DNA from: Stenotrophomonas indicatrix
GTDB taxonomy: Bacteria; Pseudomonadota; Gammaproteobacteria; Xanthomonadales; Xanthomonadaceae
Direction of reading: 5' to 3'
Assembly: GCA_041545745.1 (NCBI GenBank)
Contig: CP168152.1
Coordinates: 680,001-744,000 of the forward strand
Length of the DNA: 64,000 nt
Part shown: positions 1 to 8,235 of the stretch, piece after piece
Layout: every line of letters begins with the position of its first letter
Numbering within the stretch: the stretch's first letter is position 1
Program-made: the position numbers and the translations under genes
The notes under the pieces: generated by a model
Seen by the model: only the letters and a program-made list of their open reading frames with translations
The model's database searches: none
Told to the model about the DNA's origin: nothing

Positions 1-2
1 GC

Positions 3-314
3 GCGCAGCGCTGGCGTTTCGCCGCGCCGGCCGCGCTGCGCCGCTACATCGCCAAGAAGGGCTCGATCTGCGTGGATGGCGTCAGCCTCACCGTCAACGA
101 AGTGGACGACGAAGGTTTTGAAGTGGCGCTGATCCCGCACACCGTGGCCAATACTGCGTTCTCCGGCACCGGCGTGGGCAGCGCGGTGAACCTGGAAATC
201 GACCTGGTCGCTCGTTATGTGGAACGCCTGATCAGTGTGCCGACCAACGGTCTGCACCCACAGGGAGATGCCGTGCCGACCCACGGTCAGCATGCACAAG
301 GAGGTGCCGCATGA
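3..314 (+). CDS. ribE: Riboflavin synthase alpha chain, C-terminal part (5' end outside window)
   Basis: This is the last 103 codons of riboflavin synthase, which dismutates two 6,7-dimethyl-8-ribityllumazine molecules to riboflavin. The frame is open from base 3, so the start lies upstream of the window. The second lumazine-binding barrel is recognisable from GSICVDGVSLTVNEV and the IPHTVANTAF segment. The natural end of the family would be near the ERLI segment (about base 235); the last 26 or so residues are encoded by palindromic repeat-like DNA. The TGA overlaps the ATG of the next gene (ATGA at 311-314), so the two are translationally coupled in a rib operon. Confidence 0.93.
   Translation, partial: AQRWRFAAPAALRRYIAKKGSICVDGVSLTVNEVDDEGFEVALIPHTVANTAFSGTGVGSAVNLEIDLVARYVERLISVPTNGLHPQGDAVPTHGQHAQGGAA
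237..292. repeat. REP-like GTGCCGACC... element inside the ribE 3' end
   Basis: Two degenerate half-palindromes begin with GTGCCGACCAACGGTCTGC at 237 and GTGCCGACCCACGGTCAGC at 273. They match the clear intergenic palindrome at 1422-1442. Both lie inside the open frame of ribE and encode its non-conserved tail. Confidence 0.65.
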
Positions 315-1411
315 ACTTCGCCCCCATCCCCGAAATCCTGGAAGACATCCGCCTCGGCCGCATGGTCGTCATCGTCGATGACGAAGACCGCGAGAACGAA
401 GGCGACCTGATCATGGCCGCCGAGCTGGTCAAGGCCAGCGACATCAACTTCATGGTTACCCACGGCCGCGGCCTGGTGTGTCTGCCGCTCACCCGCACCC
501 GCGCCGCCGACCTCGGCCTGGCGCCGATGGTGCAGGCCAATACCGCGCAGTTCCAGACCAACTTCACCGTCAGCATCGAAGCGGCCGAGGGCGTGACCAC
601 CGGCATTTCGGCGCACGACCGCGCGCACACCATCCGCACCGCGGTGAAGCCCAACGCCAAGCCGGCCGACCTGCACCAGCCGGGCCACATCTTCCCGCTG
701 ATCGCCCAGCCCGGTGGCGTGTTGACCCGCGCCGGGCATACCGAAGCCGGCGTCGACCTGGCCATGCTGGCCGGGCTGGAACCGGCCGGCGTGCTGGTGG
801 AGATTCTCAACCCCGACGGCAGCATGGCGCGTCGCCCGGAACTGGAGGTGTTCGCCCGCGAGCACGGCCTGAAGATGGGTTCGATCGCTGATCTGATCGC
901 CTATCGCCTGGCCACCGAAAAGACCGTCGAGCGCGTCGATGAGCGCGAGATCGAGACCGAATTCGGTCCGTTCAAGCTGGTCACCTACCGCGACCGCATC
1001 GCCCACGACCTGCATTTCGCCCTGGTCCGTGGCACCCCGGATGCCGACACCCCGACCCTGGTGCGCGTGCAGGTGGAAAACCCGCTGGCCGACCTGCTGC
1101 ACTGGCGGCGCGACGACTTCGGCGTGGCCGCCACCGATGCGCTGCGTGCCATCGATGCCGAAGGCAGTGGCGTGATGGTGGTGCTGCAGGCCCCGCGCGA
1201 CGGCGAAGGCCTGCTGGCCCGCCTGCGCCAGCAGCCGGCGCCGGAGGTGCCGGGCAAGGACAAGGACGTGAGCCAGTGGCGCCGCAACGGTGCCGGGGCG
1301 CAGATCCTGTCCGACCTGGGCCTGGGCAAGCTGCGCGTGCTGGGCACCCCGCGTCGCCAGATCGGCCTGGCCGGGTACGGCCTGGAAGTGGTGGAGACGG
1401 TGACCCCGTAA
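311..1411 (+). CDS. ribB: 3,4-dihydroxy-2-butanone 4-phosphate synthase with degenerate GTP cyclohydrolase II domain
   Basis: The N-terminal 200 residues form DHBP synthase, which turns ribulose 5-phosphate into the four-carbon riboflavin precursor. The acidic metal and substrate loop DDEDRENEGD lies near residue 25, and the domain ends with the typical KMGSIADLIAYR. Residues 205-366 align with GTP cyclohydrolase II (EFGPFKLVTYRD, LRVLGTPRRQIGLAGYGLEV), but the region that should carry the zinc cysteines reads NPLADLLHWRRDDF. I find no cysteine anywhere in this half, so it is unlikely to hydrolyse GTP; a separate ribA is expected elsewhere. The gene lies between ribE and ribH, and its start overlaps the ribE stop. 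Confidence 0.93.
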   Translation: MNFAPIPEILEDIRLGRMVVIVDDEDRENEGDLIMAAELVKASDINFMVTHGRGLVCLPLTRTRAADLGLAPMVQANTAQFQTNFTVSIEAAEGVTTGISAHDRAHTIRTAVKPNAKPADLHQPGHIFPLIAQPGGVLTRAGHTEAGVDLAMLAGLEPAGVLVEILNPDGSMARRPELEVFAREHGLKMGSIADLIAYRLATEKTVERVDEREIETEFGPFKLVTYRDRIAHDLHFALVRGTPDADTPTLVRVQVENPLADLLHWRRDDFGVAATDALRAIDAEGSGVMVVLQAPRDGEGLLARLRQQPAPEVPGKDKDVSQWRRNGAGAQILSDLGLGKLRVLGTPRRQIGLAGYGLEVVETVTP

Positions 1412-1421
1412 ACCCCTTGGC

Positions 1422-1472
1422 GTGCCGACCAACGGTCGGCACCCACCGTCTGCCCTCTGGTGGGTGCCGACG
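1422..1472. repeat. Intergenic REP-type palindrome
   Basis: GTGCCGACCAACGGTCGGCAC is a near-perfect palindrome. It is followed by a partial inverted copy ending GGTGGGTGCCGAC at 1459-1471. It fills most of the ribB-ribH gap and is related to the elements inside ribE. Confidence 0.8.
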
Positions 1473-1513
1473 CCCCCGGGCCCCCGCCAGCAACGGCCGG
1501 GGCCCATCCACGG

Positions 1514-1519
1514 TAGAAT
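1514..1519 (+). promoter_or_regulatory. Candidate -10 box for ribH-nusB
   Basis: TAGAAT lies 28 bases before the ribH ATG. No convincing -35 is visible 17 bases upstream, so this is only a candidate. Confidence 0.35.
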
Positions 1520-1547
1520 TACCCCTTAATCGAATCCCAAGCCGCAT

Positions 1548-2015
1548 ATGAGCCACTACGAAGGCGATCTTCGCACTCCCGAATCGGCGCGCTTCGCCAT
1601 CCTGGCCAGCCGCTGGAATGCCCGCATCACCGACGTGCTGGTCGCTGGCGCCCGCCAGAGTCTGGCCGGCAACGGCATTGCCGAAGCCAGCATCGACGTG
1701 ATCCGCGTGCCGGGTGCCTGGGAGCTGCCGCTGGTCGCCGCGCGCCTGGCCGCCGCCCACGAACACGCCGCCATCCTCACCCTGGGCTGCGTGATCCGCG
1801 GCGACACCCGCCACTACGAACACGTGGCCGACCGTTGTGCCGAAGGCCTGATGCGCGTGCAGCTGGACTTCGGCGTGCCGGTGCTGAACGGCGTGCTGGC
1901 AGTGGAGCGCGTGGAAGATGCCGAGGCCCGCGCTGGCGGCAGCCACGGCAACAAGGGCGAGGAAGTCGCACTCGCCGCATTGGAAATGGTCAACCTTCTG
2001 GAGCAGCTGCCATGA
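1548..2015 (+). CDS. ribH: 6,7-dimethyl-8-ribityllumazine synthase
   Basis: Lumazine synthase condenses 5-amino-6-ribitylaminouracil with the DHBP made by RibB and feeds riboflavin synthase. The 155-residue product has the family length. It carries the substrate and phosphate-site segments VPGAWELP and [15 protein letters not shown] (with the conserved general-base histidine), [10 protein letters not shown], and the C-terminal [17 protein letters not shown]. The TGA overlaps the nusB ATG (ATGA), so expression of the two is coupled. Confidence 0.97.
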   Translation: MSHYEGDLRTPESARFAILASRWNARITDVLVAGARQSLAGNGIAEASIDVIRVPGAWELPLVAARLAAAHEHAAILTLGCVIRGDTRHYEHVADRCAEGLMRVQLDFGVPVLNGVLAVERVEDAEARAGGSHGNKGEEVALAALEMVNLLEQLP

Positions 2016-2491
2016 ACAAGAACACCCAGGGCAAGCCCTCCGGTAAACCCGTCCGCCGCGATGGCATCGATCCGGTGCTGCGCTCGCGCGCGCGCCGTCG
2101 TGCCGTGCAGGCCATCTACGCCTGGCAGATCTCCGGTGGCAACGGCCAGTCGCTGATCGCCCAGTTCGCCCACGAGCAGGCTCGCGAAATCGCGGACCTG
2201 GCGTACTTCGAAGCGCTGGTGCATGGCGTGCTCGACAACCGTCGCGACATCGACGAAGCCTTCGGCCCCTACCTGGACCGCAGCATCGACGAAGTGGACG
2301 CGATCGAACGCGCCGTATTGCGCTTGGCCGGTTACGAGCTGCGTTACCGCCTGGACGTGCCGTACCGCGTGGTCATCAACGAAGCCATCGAATCGGCCAA
2401 GCGCTTCGGTTCCGAACATGGCCACACCTACGTCAACGGCGTGCTGGATCGTGCCGCCGTGGAATGGCGCAAGGTCGAATCGGGTCACTGA
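2012..2491 (+). CDS. nusB: Transcription antitermination protein NusB
   Basis: NusB binds boxA RNA with NusE/S10 in rRNA antitermination. The start chosen is the ATG overlapping the ribH stop, giving 159 residues beginning MNKNTQGK. A longer frame runs upstream through ribH but is only a shadow. The helical core is typical: [16 protein letters not shown] near the N-terminus and the C-terminal [20 protein letters not shown] followed by YVNGVLD. The ribH-nusB pairing is common in proteobacteria. Confidence 0.96.
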   Translation: MNKNTQGKPSGKPVRRDGIDPVLRSRARRRAVQAIYAWQISGGNGQSLIAQFAHEQAREIADLAYFEALVHGVLDNRRDIDEAFGPYLDRSIDEVDAIERAVLRLAGYELRYRLDVPYRVVINEAIESAKRFGSEHGHTYVNGVLDRAAVEWRKVESGH

Positions 2492-2501
2492 CCCACCTGT
2501 G

Positions 2502-2566
2502 GTAGTGCCGGCCGCTGGCCGGCAGCTGCAGGGATCCTGAGGTTGCCGGCCCGCGGCCGGCACTAC
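2502..2566. repeat. SMAG/REP dimer (GTAG...CTAC)
   Basis: A head-to-head pair begins GTAGTGCCGGCCGCTGGCC and ends with the inverse GGCCGGCACTAC, with about 20 bases between the arms. The same dimer recurs at 26777, 27586 and 61126. Confidence 0.9.
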
Positions 2567-2611
2567 CGCCCACCGCGCGATGCGCGGCACGCATAACTGC
2601 GGGAGCACCCC

Positions 2612-3577
2612 ATGTCCCTGGCCGAATTCACCCTCATCGACCGCATCCGCGCCCGCACCGTCGAGCGCGACGACATCGTGCTCGGCATCGGCGATGATGC
2701 TGCACTGCTGCAGCCGCGCCCGAACGAGCAACTGGTGGTCACCGCCGACACGCTCAACAGCGGCGTGCATTTCCCGGCAGAAACCCCGGCGTTCGACATC
2801 GGCTGGAAGACGCTGGCCGTCAACCTGTCCGACCTCGCCGCGATGGGCGCGCGCCCCGCGTGGTGCACGCTGGCGCTGTCATTGCCCGAGGCCAGCGAAG
2901 ACTGGGTCGACGCGTTTGCCGATGGCTTCTTCGCACTGGCCGACCAGCACGACATCGCCCTGATTGGTGGCGACACCACGCGTGGCCCGCTGTCGCTGTC
3001 GGTCACCGCGATGGGGCAGGTGTCACGCGGCCAGGCGCTGCGTCGTGATCGCGCACAGATTGGCGATGACATCTGGGTCAGCGGCACCCTCGGCGACGCT
3101 GCCGGTGCGCTGCGCCTGTGGCAGCAGGGCGCATTGAACGTGACCGCCGCCACGCTGCTGGCCGACTACGAAACCCTGCGCCTGCGCCTGCTGCGTCCCA
3201 CCCCGCGCGTCACCCTGGGCCTGCGCCTGCGTGCATTCGCGCATGCCGCCGTGGATATCTCCGATGGGTTGCTGGCCGACCTTGGCCACATCGCGGCACG
3301 CAGCGGCGTGCGCGCCGAAGTCGATGCCGACGCGTTGCCGATGTCAGCGGCGCTGCGCGAACTGCTGGGCCGCGATGCTGCCCGTGAGTGCGCGCTGCAC
3401 GGCGGCGACGATTATGAACTGTGTTTCACCGCCGCCGCCGACCAGCGCGATGCGCTGCACTTCGTTGCCGAATCGCTGGATCTGCCGATCACCCGCATCG
3501 GCCGCATCATGGAAGGGCAGGGCGTGCATACCGAAGGCCACGACGGCCCGAGCGGGTACGAGCACTTCGCCGGCTGA
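2612..3577 (+). CDS. thiL: Thiamine-monophosphate kinase
   Basis: ThiL phosphorylates thiamine monophosphate to the active pyrophosphate cofactor. The 321-residue protein has the family length and the PurM-like motifs in order: GIGDDAAL near residue 25, GGDTTRGP near residue 120, DISDGLLADLGHIA near residue 215 and HGGDDYELCF near residue 265. The ATG follows a GGGAG ribosome site. It is separated from nusB by a REP dimer and converges on the sensor kinase gene 19 bases downstream. Confidence 0.96.
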   Translation: MSLAEFTLIDRIRARTVERDDIVLGIGDDAALLQPRPNEQLVVTADTLNSGVHFPAETPAFDIGWKTLAVNLSDLAAMGARPAWCTLALSLPEASEDWVDAFADGFFALADQHDIALIGGDTTRGPLSLSVTAMGQVSRGQALRRDRAQIGDDIWVSGTLGDAAGALRLWQQGALNVTAATLLADYETLRLRLLRPTPRVTLGLRLRAFAHAAVDISDGLLADLGHIAARSGVRAEVDADALPMSAALRELLGRDAARECALHGGDDYELCFTAAADQRDALHFVAESLDLPITRIGRIMEGQGVHTEGHDGPSGYEHFAG

Positions 3578-3596
3578 GTACGCGGGCTCATGCCTG

Positions 3597-6584
3597 CTAT
3601 TGGGCGGCAGCCTGGCGTTCGATGCTCGCCGCGATCAACGCGATAGCCTCAACGACTGTCGCCTTCGACGCCGCATCTGTCACACCGGTGCTGCGCAGGG
3701 CCTGCTCGGCCTGTTGGCAGCTGCGCGCCGCCTGGGTCTCTGCCAGGAATGCCAGCGCGCCGGCAAAGCTGTGCAGTAGATCGATCAGGGCCGGGGCATC
3801 GGCGCTGTCCAGCGCTTGGCTCAACAACGTGTAATCACGATGGGCGGTCTGCAGGAACGCCTCGCGCATCTGCCGCTGAACCACCTCGCTTACTGCCGGG
3901 GGTAACGGTGGCCGGGCCGTGGGACCAGGGTCGAGTCCACGCAACGCGGCCTCCAGCGAAGGCAGGTCGAGCGGCTTCAGCAGCAGCGTGGACATGCCTG
4001 CTTCGCGTACGCGTTGCGCATCCTTGGGCATCGCATTGGCGGTGAGCGCCACGATGGGAATGGAGGGATCGTCCGCACGCAGTTTCCGGGCCAGTCCATA
4101 TCCGTCCAGGCGTGGCATGTTCAGATCGGTCAGCACGATATCGAACCGACCCTCGCGCCAGCGCTGCCACGCCTCGTCGCCGTCGGCCGCGAGGGTGACC
4201 TGCCAACCGAGCGCGTGCAGCTGCCCAAGCGTCACGTCACGACTGATCACGCTGTCATCCACCAGCAACGCGTGGCCGCGCGAGGGATGCGCGCGCTCGA
4301 CAGGCGCTGGCAGTTGCAACACGTCTACCACGGCGCTGGTCCGGCGTGCCGGAATGTCCACGTGGAAAACGCTGCCGGCGCCAAGGGAGCTGCGCACGCC
4401 GATGGTGCCGCCCAGCAGTTCGGTGAAACGTTGGCACAGGGCCAGCCCCAGGCCGCTGCCGCCGTGCTGCCGTGCCGAGCCGGCACCGACCTGCACGAAC
4501 GGCTTGAACAGGTCGGCCTGCGCCTCGGCATCGATGCCCGGGCCGGTATCGCGGACCTCCACGTGCAGCCATTCGCTGCCATCAGGCCGAACCGAGGCAT
4601 CAACGCTGACCGCCACCGTTCCCGATGCGGTGAACTTCACCGCATTGCCAACCAGGTTGTTGATCACCTGCGCCAGGCGGCCCGCGTCGCCCACGTAGGC
4701 CGGTTCCAGCGCATCGCCCGTGTGCAGCTCCAGCTGCAGCCCCTTTGCGGTGGCCTGTGGTTCGAACAGCGTGGCAGTCTGCTGCAGCAACGCACGCGGA
4801 TCGAAAGGCGCCGGTTCCAGCGTCATCAACCCGGCTTCAAAGCGGGAAAGGTCCAGGGTGTCGTTCACCAACCCCTGCAGCACATCGGCCGCACTCCTCG
4901 CGCGCGTGACATGCGCGTGCGATGCCGGTGGCATGGTCTGGTGGGCAAGCAGTTCAAGGTGGCCCAGCACGCCGCTCAAGGGGGTGCGTATTTCATGGCT
5001 GATCATTGCCACGAAGGCGGTCTTGGCCTGGTCCGCAGCCTCGGCATCGTGCTGCGCCTTTTCGGCATGCCGCCGCGCATCCAGCAGCCGCTGCTGGGTT
5101 TCCTTCTGTGCGGTCACATCGGTCACCGCGCAGACCCAGATCGCCCGTCGCTGGTAGCGCGAGGCGGCCACGATCGACTGCAGGTAGCGCGGCGGACCGT
5201 GCTCATCCGAGGACGGCGCCTCGAACAGCTGTCCCTGCTCCTGGCCGTCAACGCGTTGCACCAAGCGGCCGACCAGCACCTCCATCAGGCTGCCGCTGGT
5301 GTCGCCGATCAGCTGCTCCAGAGCCTGGTTGTGCAGGATCACCTGCCCGCTCTGCTGGTCGAGCAGGCACAGGCCCACCGGCGAGGTTTCGATCAGTGTG
5401 CGGCTCAGCGCTTCGCTCTCATGCACCCGTGCCGCTTCTGCCAGCGCCGGCCGCAGCACGCGCCGGTCCACCAGCAGCAACAACGTCCACAGTGCGGCCA
5501 ACAGCGCTGCCAAGGCCAGGGCACCGCCGAGCAGATAGGCCCGCTGCGCTGCCCACACGTCGCTCCAGCGGTAGAGCCGCAGCAGCGTCCAGTCGATGCC
5601 ATGCAATGGGGCGGACACCACGAAGGCGCGGCCGCCAGGCAGTACCAACATCGTGGCCCGGGACGAGGGCACGGCCTGCGGCGCAGGCGCGGGAATCGTG
5701 CCCTGCGAAACGCTGCGCAGAACATCGTTTCCCTGCCGGTCAAGCACCTCCCACATGCCCGGGCTTGCCTCCTCCAGCCGCTCGCGCAGGCCTTGCAGAG
5801 ATTCAAAGGTCAGCCGATTGACGAAGGGCGCACCGTCACTGCTGAGGCGCATCTGGGTGACCAGTGCATCCTCGCCCGTCAGGGGATTACGGCCGAAGTA
5901 GGCGCGCAGTCGGCCGCTATCCAGTCGAAGCTCGGATTCGGCACCCGCCAACTGCCAGCCCTCAACGGCGGCCTGGGTCAGCGCCGCCAATGCCTGTTCA
6001 CGGCTCTGCACCTTCATGAGCTGCAGCAGCTGCGCTTCATCATGCAGCCCGGCGATTGCAAACAGGCGCCCTTCCGGTTCGAAGGCGAAGGAGATCAAGG
6101 AGGTGGGCGAATCCTGCGCGGCCACGGTGGCGGCCATGTATGCCGAATACGTCTGCACCATGCCCAGGTACGCCGCCTCGGCCTGGGGCGGAAGGCGGCC
6201 CTGGCGCGGGGCCAGCGCCAGCCAGGGCACGGACAGCGCGCCTGGCGCCATGACCCCTGCGGCACCCTGCTGTGCCGCAAAGCGCTCACGGACCGGCATG
6301 CCGCCTGCCACCAGCGCGTGCTGCTGGGTGGCCCACAAGGTGGCGTTGGTGTTCAAGCTGGCTACGTAGGCCCGCCTGCGCTCGCCGATATAGCGGTCCA
6401 CCGTCTGCTGGCCGCGTCGCAGCGCCTCACGTTCGTTGAGGTGCACGGTTTCCAGCCGCAGCCACAGCGCCGCGCAGCCCGCGGCCAGAAGCAGCAGGGT
6501 CAGGATGGCGCCGCCCCCGAACAGCACTCGACGCTGCAACCGCTGCAGGGTGGCAAGCACGGAGCCCGAAGGTGACGACACCAT
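3597..6584 (-). CDS. Membrane hybrid sensor histidine kinase with receiver and C-terminal Hpt domain
   Basis: The 995-residue protein has a transmembrane segment near residues 20-43, a periplasmic sensor of about 300 residues of unrecognised type, a second membrane segment near 348-370 and a PAS-like region (IETSPVGLCLLDQQSG). A HisKA box MISHEIRTPLSG is near 525 and an HATPase domain follows with GSGLGLALCQRF. A receiver (LLVDDS, phospho-acceptor in DIVLTDLNMP, LLLKPLD) spans about 765-885, and a C-terminal Hpt-like bundle carries LLHSFAGALAFL. This is the full relay of BvgS/EvgS-type kinases. No partner response regulator gene is in the window. The nearest candidate targets are the fimbrial genes that follow, but that link is inference. 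Confidence 0.9.
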   Translation of the reverse strand: MVSSPSGSVLATLQRLQRRVLFGGGAILTLLLLAAGCAALWLRLETVHLNEREALRRGQQTVDRYIGERRRAYVASLNTNATLWATQQHALVAGGMPVRERFAAQQGAAGVMAPGALSVPWLALAPRQGRLPPQAEAAYLGMVQTYSAYMAATVAAQDSPTSLISFAFEPEGRLFAIAGLHDEAQLLQLMKVQSREQALAALTQAAVEGWQLAGAESELRLDSGRLRAYFGRNPLTGEDALVTQMRLSSDGAPFVNRLTFESLQGLRERLEEASPGMWEVLDRQGNDVLRSVSQGTIPAPAPQAVPSSRATMLVLPGGRAFVVSAPLHGIDWTLLRLYRWSDVWAAQRAYLLGGALALAALLAALWTLLLLVDRRVLRPALAEAARVHESEALSRTLIETSPVGLCLLDQQSGQVILHNQALEQLIGDTSGSLMEVLVGRLVQRVDGQEQGQLFEAPSSDEHGPPRYLQSIVAASRYQRRAIWVCAVTDVTAQKETQQRLLDARRHAEKAQHDAEAADQAKTAFVAMISHEIRTPLSGVLGHLELLAHQTMPPASHAHVTRARSAADVLQGLVNDTLDLSRFEAGLMTLEPAPFDPRALLQQTATLFEPQATAKGLQLELHTGDALEPAYVGDAGRLAQVINNLVGNAVKFTASGTVAVSVDASVRPDGSEWLHVEVRDTGPGIDAEAQADLFKPFVQVGAGSARQHGGSGLGLALCQRFTELLGGTIGVRSSLGAGSVFHVDIPARRTSAVVDVLQLPAPVERAHPSRGHALLVDDSVISRDVTLGQLHALGWQVTLAADGDEAWQRWREGRFDIVLTDLNMPRLDGYGLARKLRADDPSIPIVALTANAMPKDAQRVREAGMSTLLLKPLDLPSLEAALRGLDPGPTARPPLPPAVSEVVQRQMREAFLQTAHRDYTLLSQALDSADAPALIDLLHSFAGALAFLAETQAARSCQQAEQALRSTGVTDAASKATVVEAIALIAASIERQAAAQ

Positions 6585-6734
6585 GGCGTGGACCTGCGAT
6601 GTGCGGGGGTGGATTACAGCGTGCCGCGCAGGCCACTCTCAATGCAAGCCGTTGCAGCGCCCCCTGCGGCGCGGCGCTGGCCTCGCGCAGGACGCAGACG
6701 ACCGCATGGCCACGCTTGGAAGGACCGCTCGTGC

Positions 6735-7457
6735 CTATCGTTCAACGCGTGCTTCGGCATCGCGTGGCGTGCCGTAGTCATCCAGCCACTTGAACGATAC
6801 CGTTGCCGGCATCGCGGCACCCTCCGGCAGCGCATAACGCACCTGCGCGCCCGGCGCGATCATGTCCACCTCCACGTTGCGACCATCGGCCAGGGTCAGT
6901 GTGCTCAAGGTCACGTGGTACACGCTCGGGTTGCGCACCTGCAGGGCGTCGCCATCGGCAGACCACTGCAGCGCCGACGCTGCGTCGCGTGCATTGCCCG
7001 GCAACCCGGCGGGGCGGTGGAACAGCTTCACGCGGGTACGCACCGCGAACTGCAGCAGGTTCTTGCCGGTGGCATCGCTGGGCTTGGGCGGAATGTCCAG
7101 CAGATTGAAATAGAACACCGATTCGCGATCGGTCGGCAGCGGTGCCTCCGACGGGCGCGGTGCGTAGGTGACGCGATACGCCTGGCCCTGCTTGGGTTGC
7201 AACAGGCGGGGCTGGGTCGGCGTCAGCCGGAACGGCGTGCGCACATTCTCCGGGCGCGACTGGCTGTCGCCGTCGTCGATCCAGACCTGCGTCATCGCTG
7301 GCAGCTCGCCCACGTTGCTGGCCTTGACGGTCACGTCGCGGCCCTTGCTGGCGTCGTGCACGATGCGCGTGCCCTGCAATGTCACCGCAGCCGATGCCGG
7401 CAGCGCTACCGCCATGGCCAGCAGCGCGTACGTCCACGTAGTGGCGCGGAGTTTCAT
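6735..7457 (-). CDS. Periplasmic fimbrial chaperone, locus 1 (PapD/FimC family)
   Basis: The chaperone caps pilin subunits by donor-strand complementation and delivers them to the usher. The precursor has a signal peptide ending ALPASA before AVTLQGTRIVHDASKGRD, which holds the conserved N-terminal arginine region. The family signature ESVFYFNLLDIPPKP and the LLQFAVRTRVKLFHRP strand with the subunit-anchoring lysine are present. I prefer the ATG at 7457 (MKLRATT), which has GAGGT at good spacing, over the ATG at 7469. The gene follows the pilin gene on the same strand and is closely related to the chaperone at 14568-15293. Confidence 0.95.
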   Translation of the reverse strand: MKLRATTWTYALLAMAVALPASAAVTLQGTRIVHDASKGRDVTVKASNVGELPAMTQVWIDDGDSQSRPENVRTPFRLTPTQPRLLQPKQGQAYRVTYAPRPSEAPLPTDRESVFYFNLLDIPPKPSDATGKNLLQFAVRTRVKLFHRPAGLPGNARDAASALQWSADGDALQVRNPSVYHVTLSTLTLADGRNVEVDMIAPGAQVRYALPEGAAMPATVSFKWLDDYGTPRDAEARVER

Positions 7458-7476
7458 GGTCAACCTCATTGAAGGG

Positions 7477-7508
7477 GGCAGGCCAGCGCAGCATCGCGCC
7501 GGCCTGCC
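7477..7508 (-). terminator. Hairpin between pilin and chaperone genes, locus 1
   Basis: GGCAGGCC pairs with GGCCTGCC eight bases away from further partial pairing, right after the pilin stop and before the chaperone start. There is no T tract. It probably gives partial termination or protects the pilin mRNA 3' end, favouring pilin over chaperone synthesis. Confidence 0.5.
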
Positions 7509-7517
7509 GGAAGCGGA

Positions 7518-8030
7518 TTACTTGTAGAGCACCACGAAGTCACCCGAGGCATTGGCGCTGCCAGCGGTCGCGTTGGTGGCTGGCGATGCATACCACGCGC
7601 TGTAGTCCAGCTGGCCACTGCCGCCGGCGGCAATGGTCACCCAGACGGTCGGGTCCTCACCGATCTTCTGCTGGTTGCCGACGGCGTCATACAACGCCAC
7701 GCCCACGTTGGTTGCGGTCGAGGCCGCGGTCAGCGCCAGGTTGCCGGTGCTGCCGTCGGGCGCACCGCCGAAGCGCACACCCACCTCCTGCGACGCACCC
7801 GAACCGGAGCAATCCAGGGCGATGGTGAAGTTCTTCTGGCCGGCGCGGGTACTGGCGTTGACCGAGGCCAGATCGACCTTGCCCATCGGCACGGTGATGG
7901 TGCCGCCGGAGGAACCTACCGAGCAGGTGGACGTCATCAGTTCGCCGGTGATTTCCAGCGTTTCGGCAGACACCGACGGCGCGGCAACAGCGAGAAGGGA
8001 AAGGGACAGCAGGCGGAGTGTCAGGGACAT
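7518..8030 (-). CDS. Fimbrial pilin subunit, locus 1 left arm
   Basis: A type 1-like pilin of 170 residues. The signal peptide MSLTLRLLSLSLLAVAAPSVSA precedes the N-terminal extension strand ETLEITGELMTSTC. Two cysteines (TSTCSV and LDCSGSG) fit the conserved pilin disulfide, and the chain ends ASGDFVVLYK with the usual near-terminal tyrosine. It is first in a leftward unit with the chaperone and is highly similar to the pilin at 15364-15879, so it is probably the major shaft subunit. I cannot tell from sequence alone whether it is the described SMF-1 fimbrin. Confidence 0.92.
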   Translation of the reverse strand: MSLTLRLLSLSLLAVAAPSVSAETLEITGELMTSTCSVGSSGGTITVPMGKVDLASVNASTRAGQKNFTIALDCSGSGASQEVGVRFGGAPDGSTGNLALTAASTATNVGVALYDAVGNQQKIGEDPTVWVTIAAGGSGQLDYSAWYASPATNATAGSANASGDFVVLYK

Positions 8031-8129
8031 GACAGTTCTCTAGTAGTGGAATGAAGGCACGCAGTGACCGCTGAGGGCAGCCAGCAGGGACAGTTTCGGC
8101 GCGTGCGTTGATGCTCGAAATGAAATTAG

Positions 8130-8200
8130 TTGCAAAAGTGCCCTGGCCTTCGCCAATTGCAATAAATCCGATGGGAAGCGGCGGCGGCGCTGCATAGACT
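8130..8200 (+). promoter_or_regulatory. TTGCAA boxes and promoter between left and right arms, locus 1
   Basis: TTGCAA occurs at 8130 and 8157. Eight bases after the second comes ATGGGAAG (8171-8178), and TAGACT (8195-8200) can serve as -10 with TGGGAA (8172-8177) as -35 at 17-base spacing. The same modules at the same distances precede both ushers (9324-9394 and 16191-16234). TTGCAA is palindromic, and the box at 8130, read leftward as TTGCAACTAATT, lies 100 bases before the pilin start, so it may serve both directions. Confidence 0.6.
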
Positions 8201-8235
8201 GCGCGCCCGTTGACTGATTGCCAGAAGGAATCGCC

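Noticed and set aside
4014..6575. Open frame of 853 codons antisense to the sensor kinase
   Set aside because: It is rich in His, Gln, Arg and Ala without any motif and mirrors the kinase gene; such shadows are common in high-GC DNA.
8130..8135. TTGCAA read as a plain -35 box
   Set aside because: At the conserved sites its distance to the TANNCT box is 32 bases, too long; TGGGRA fits the -35 position better.
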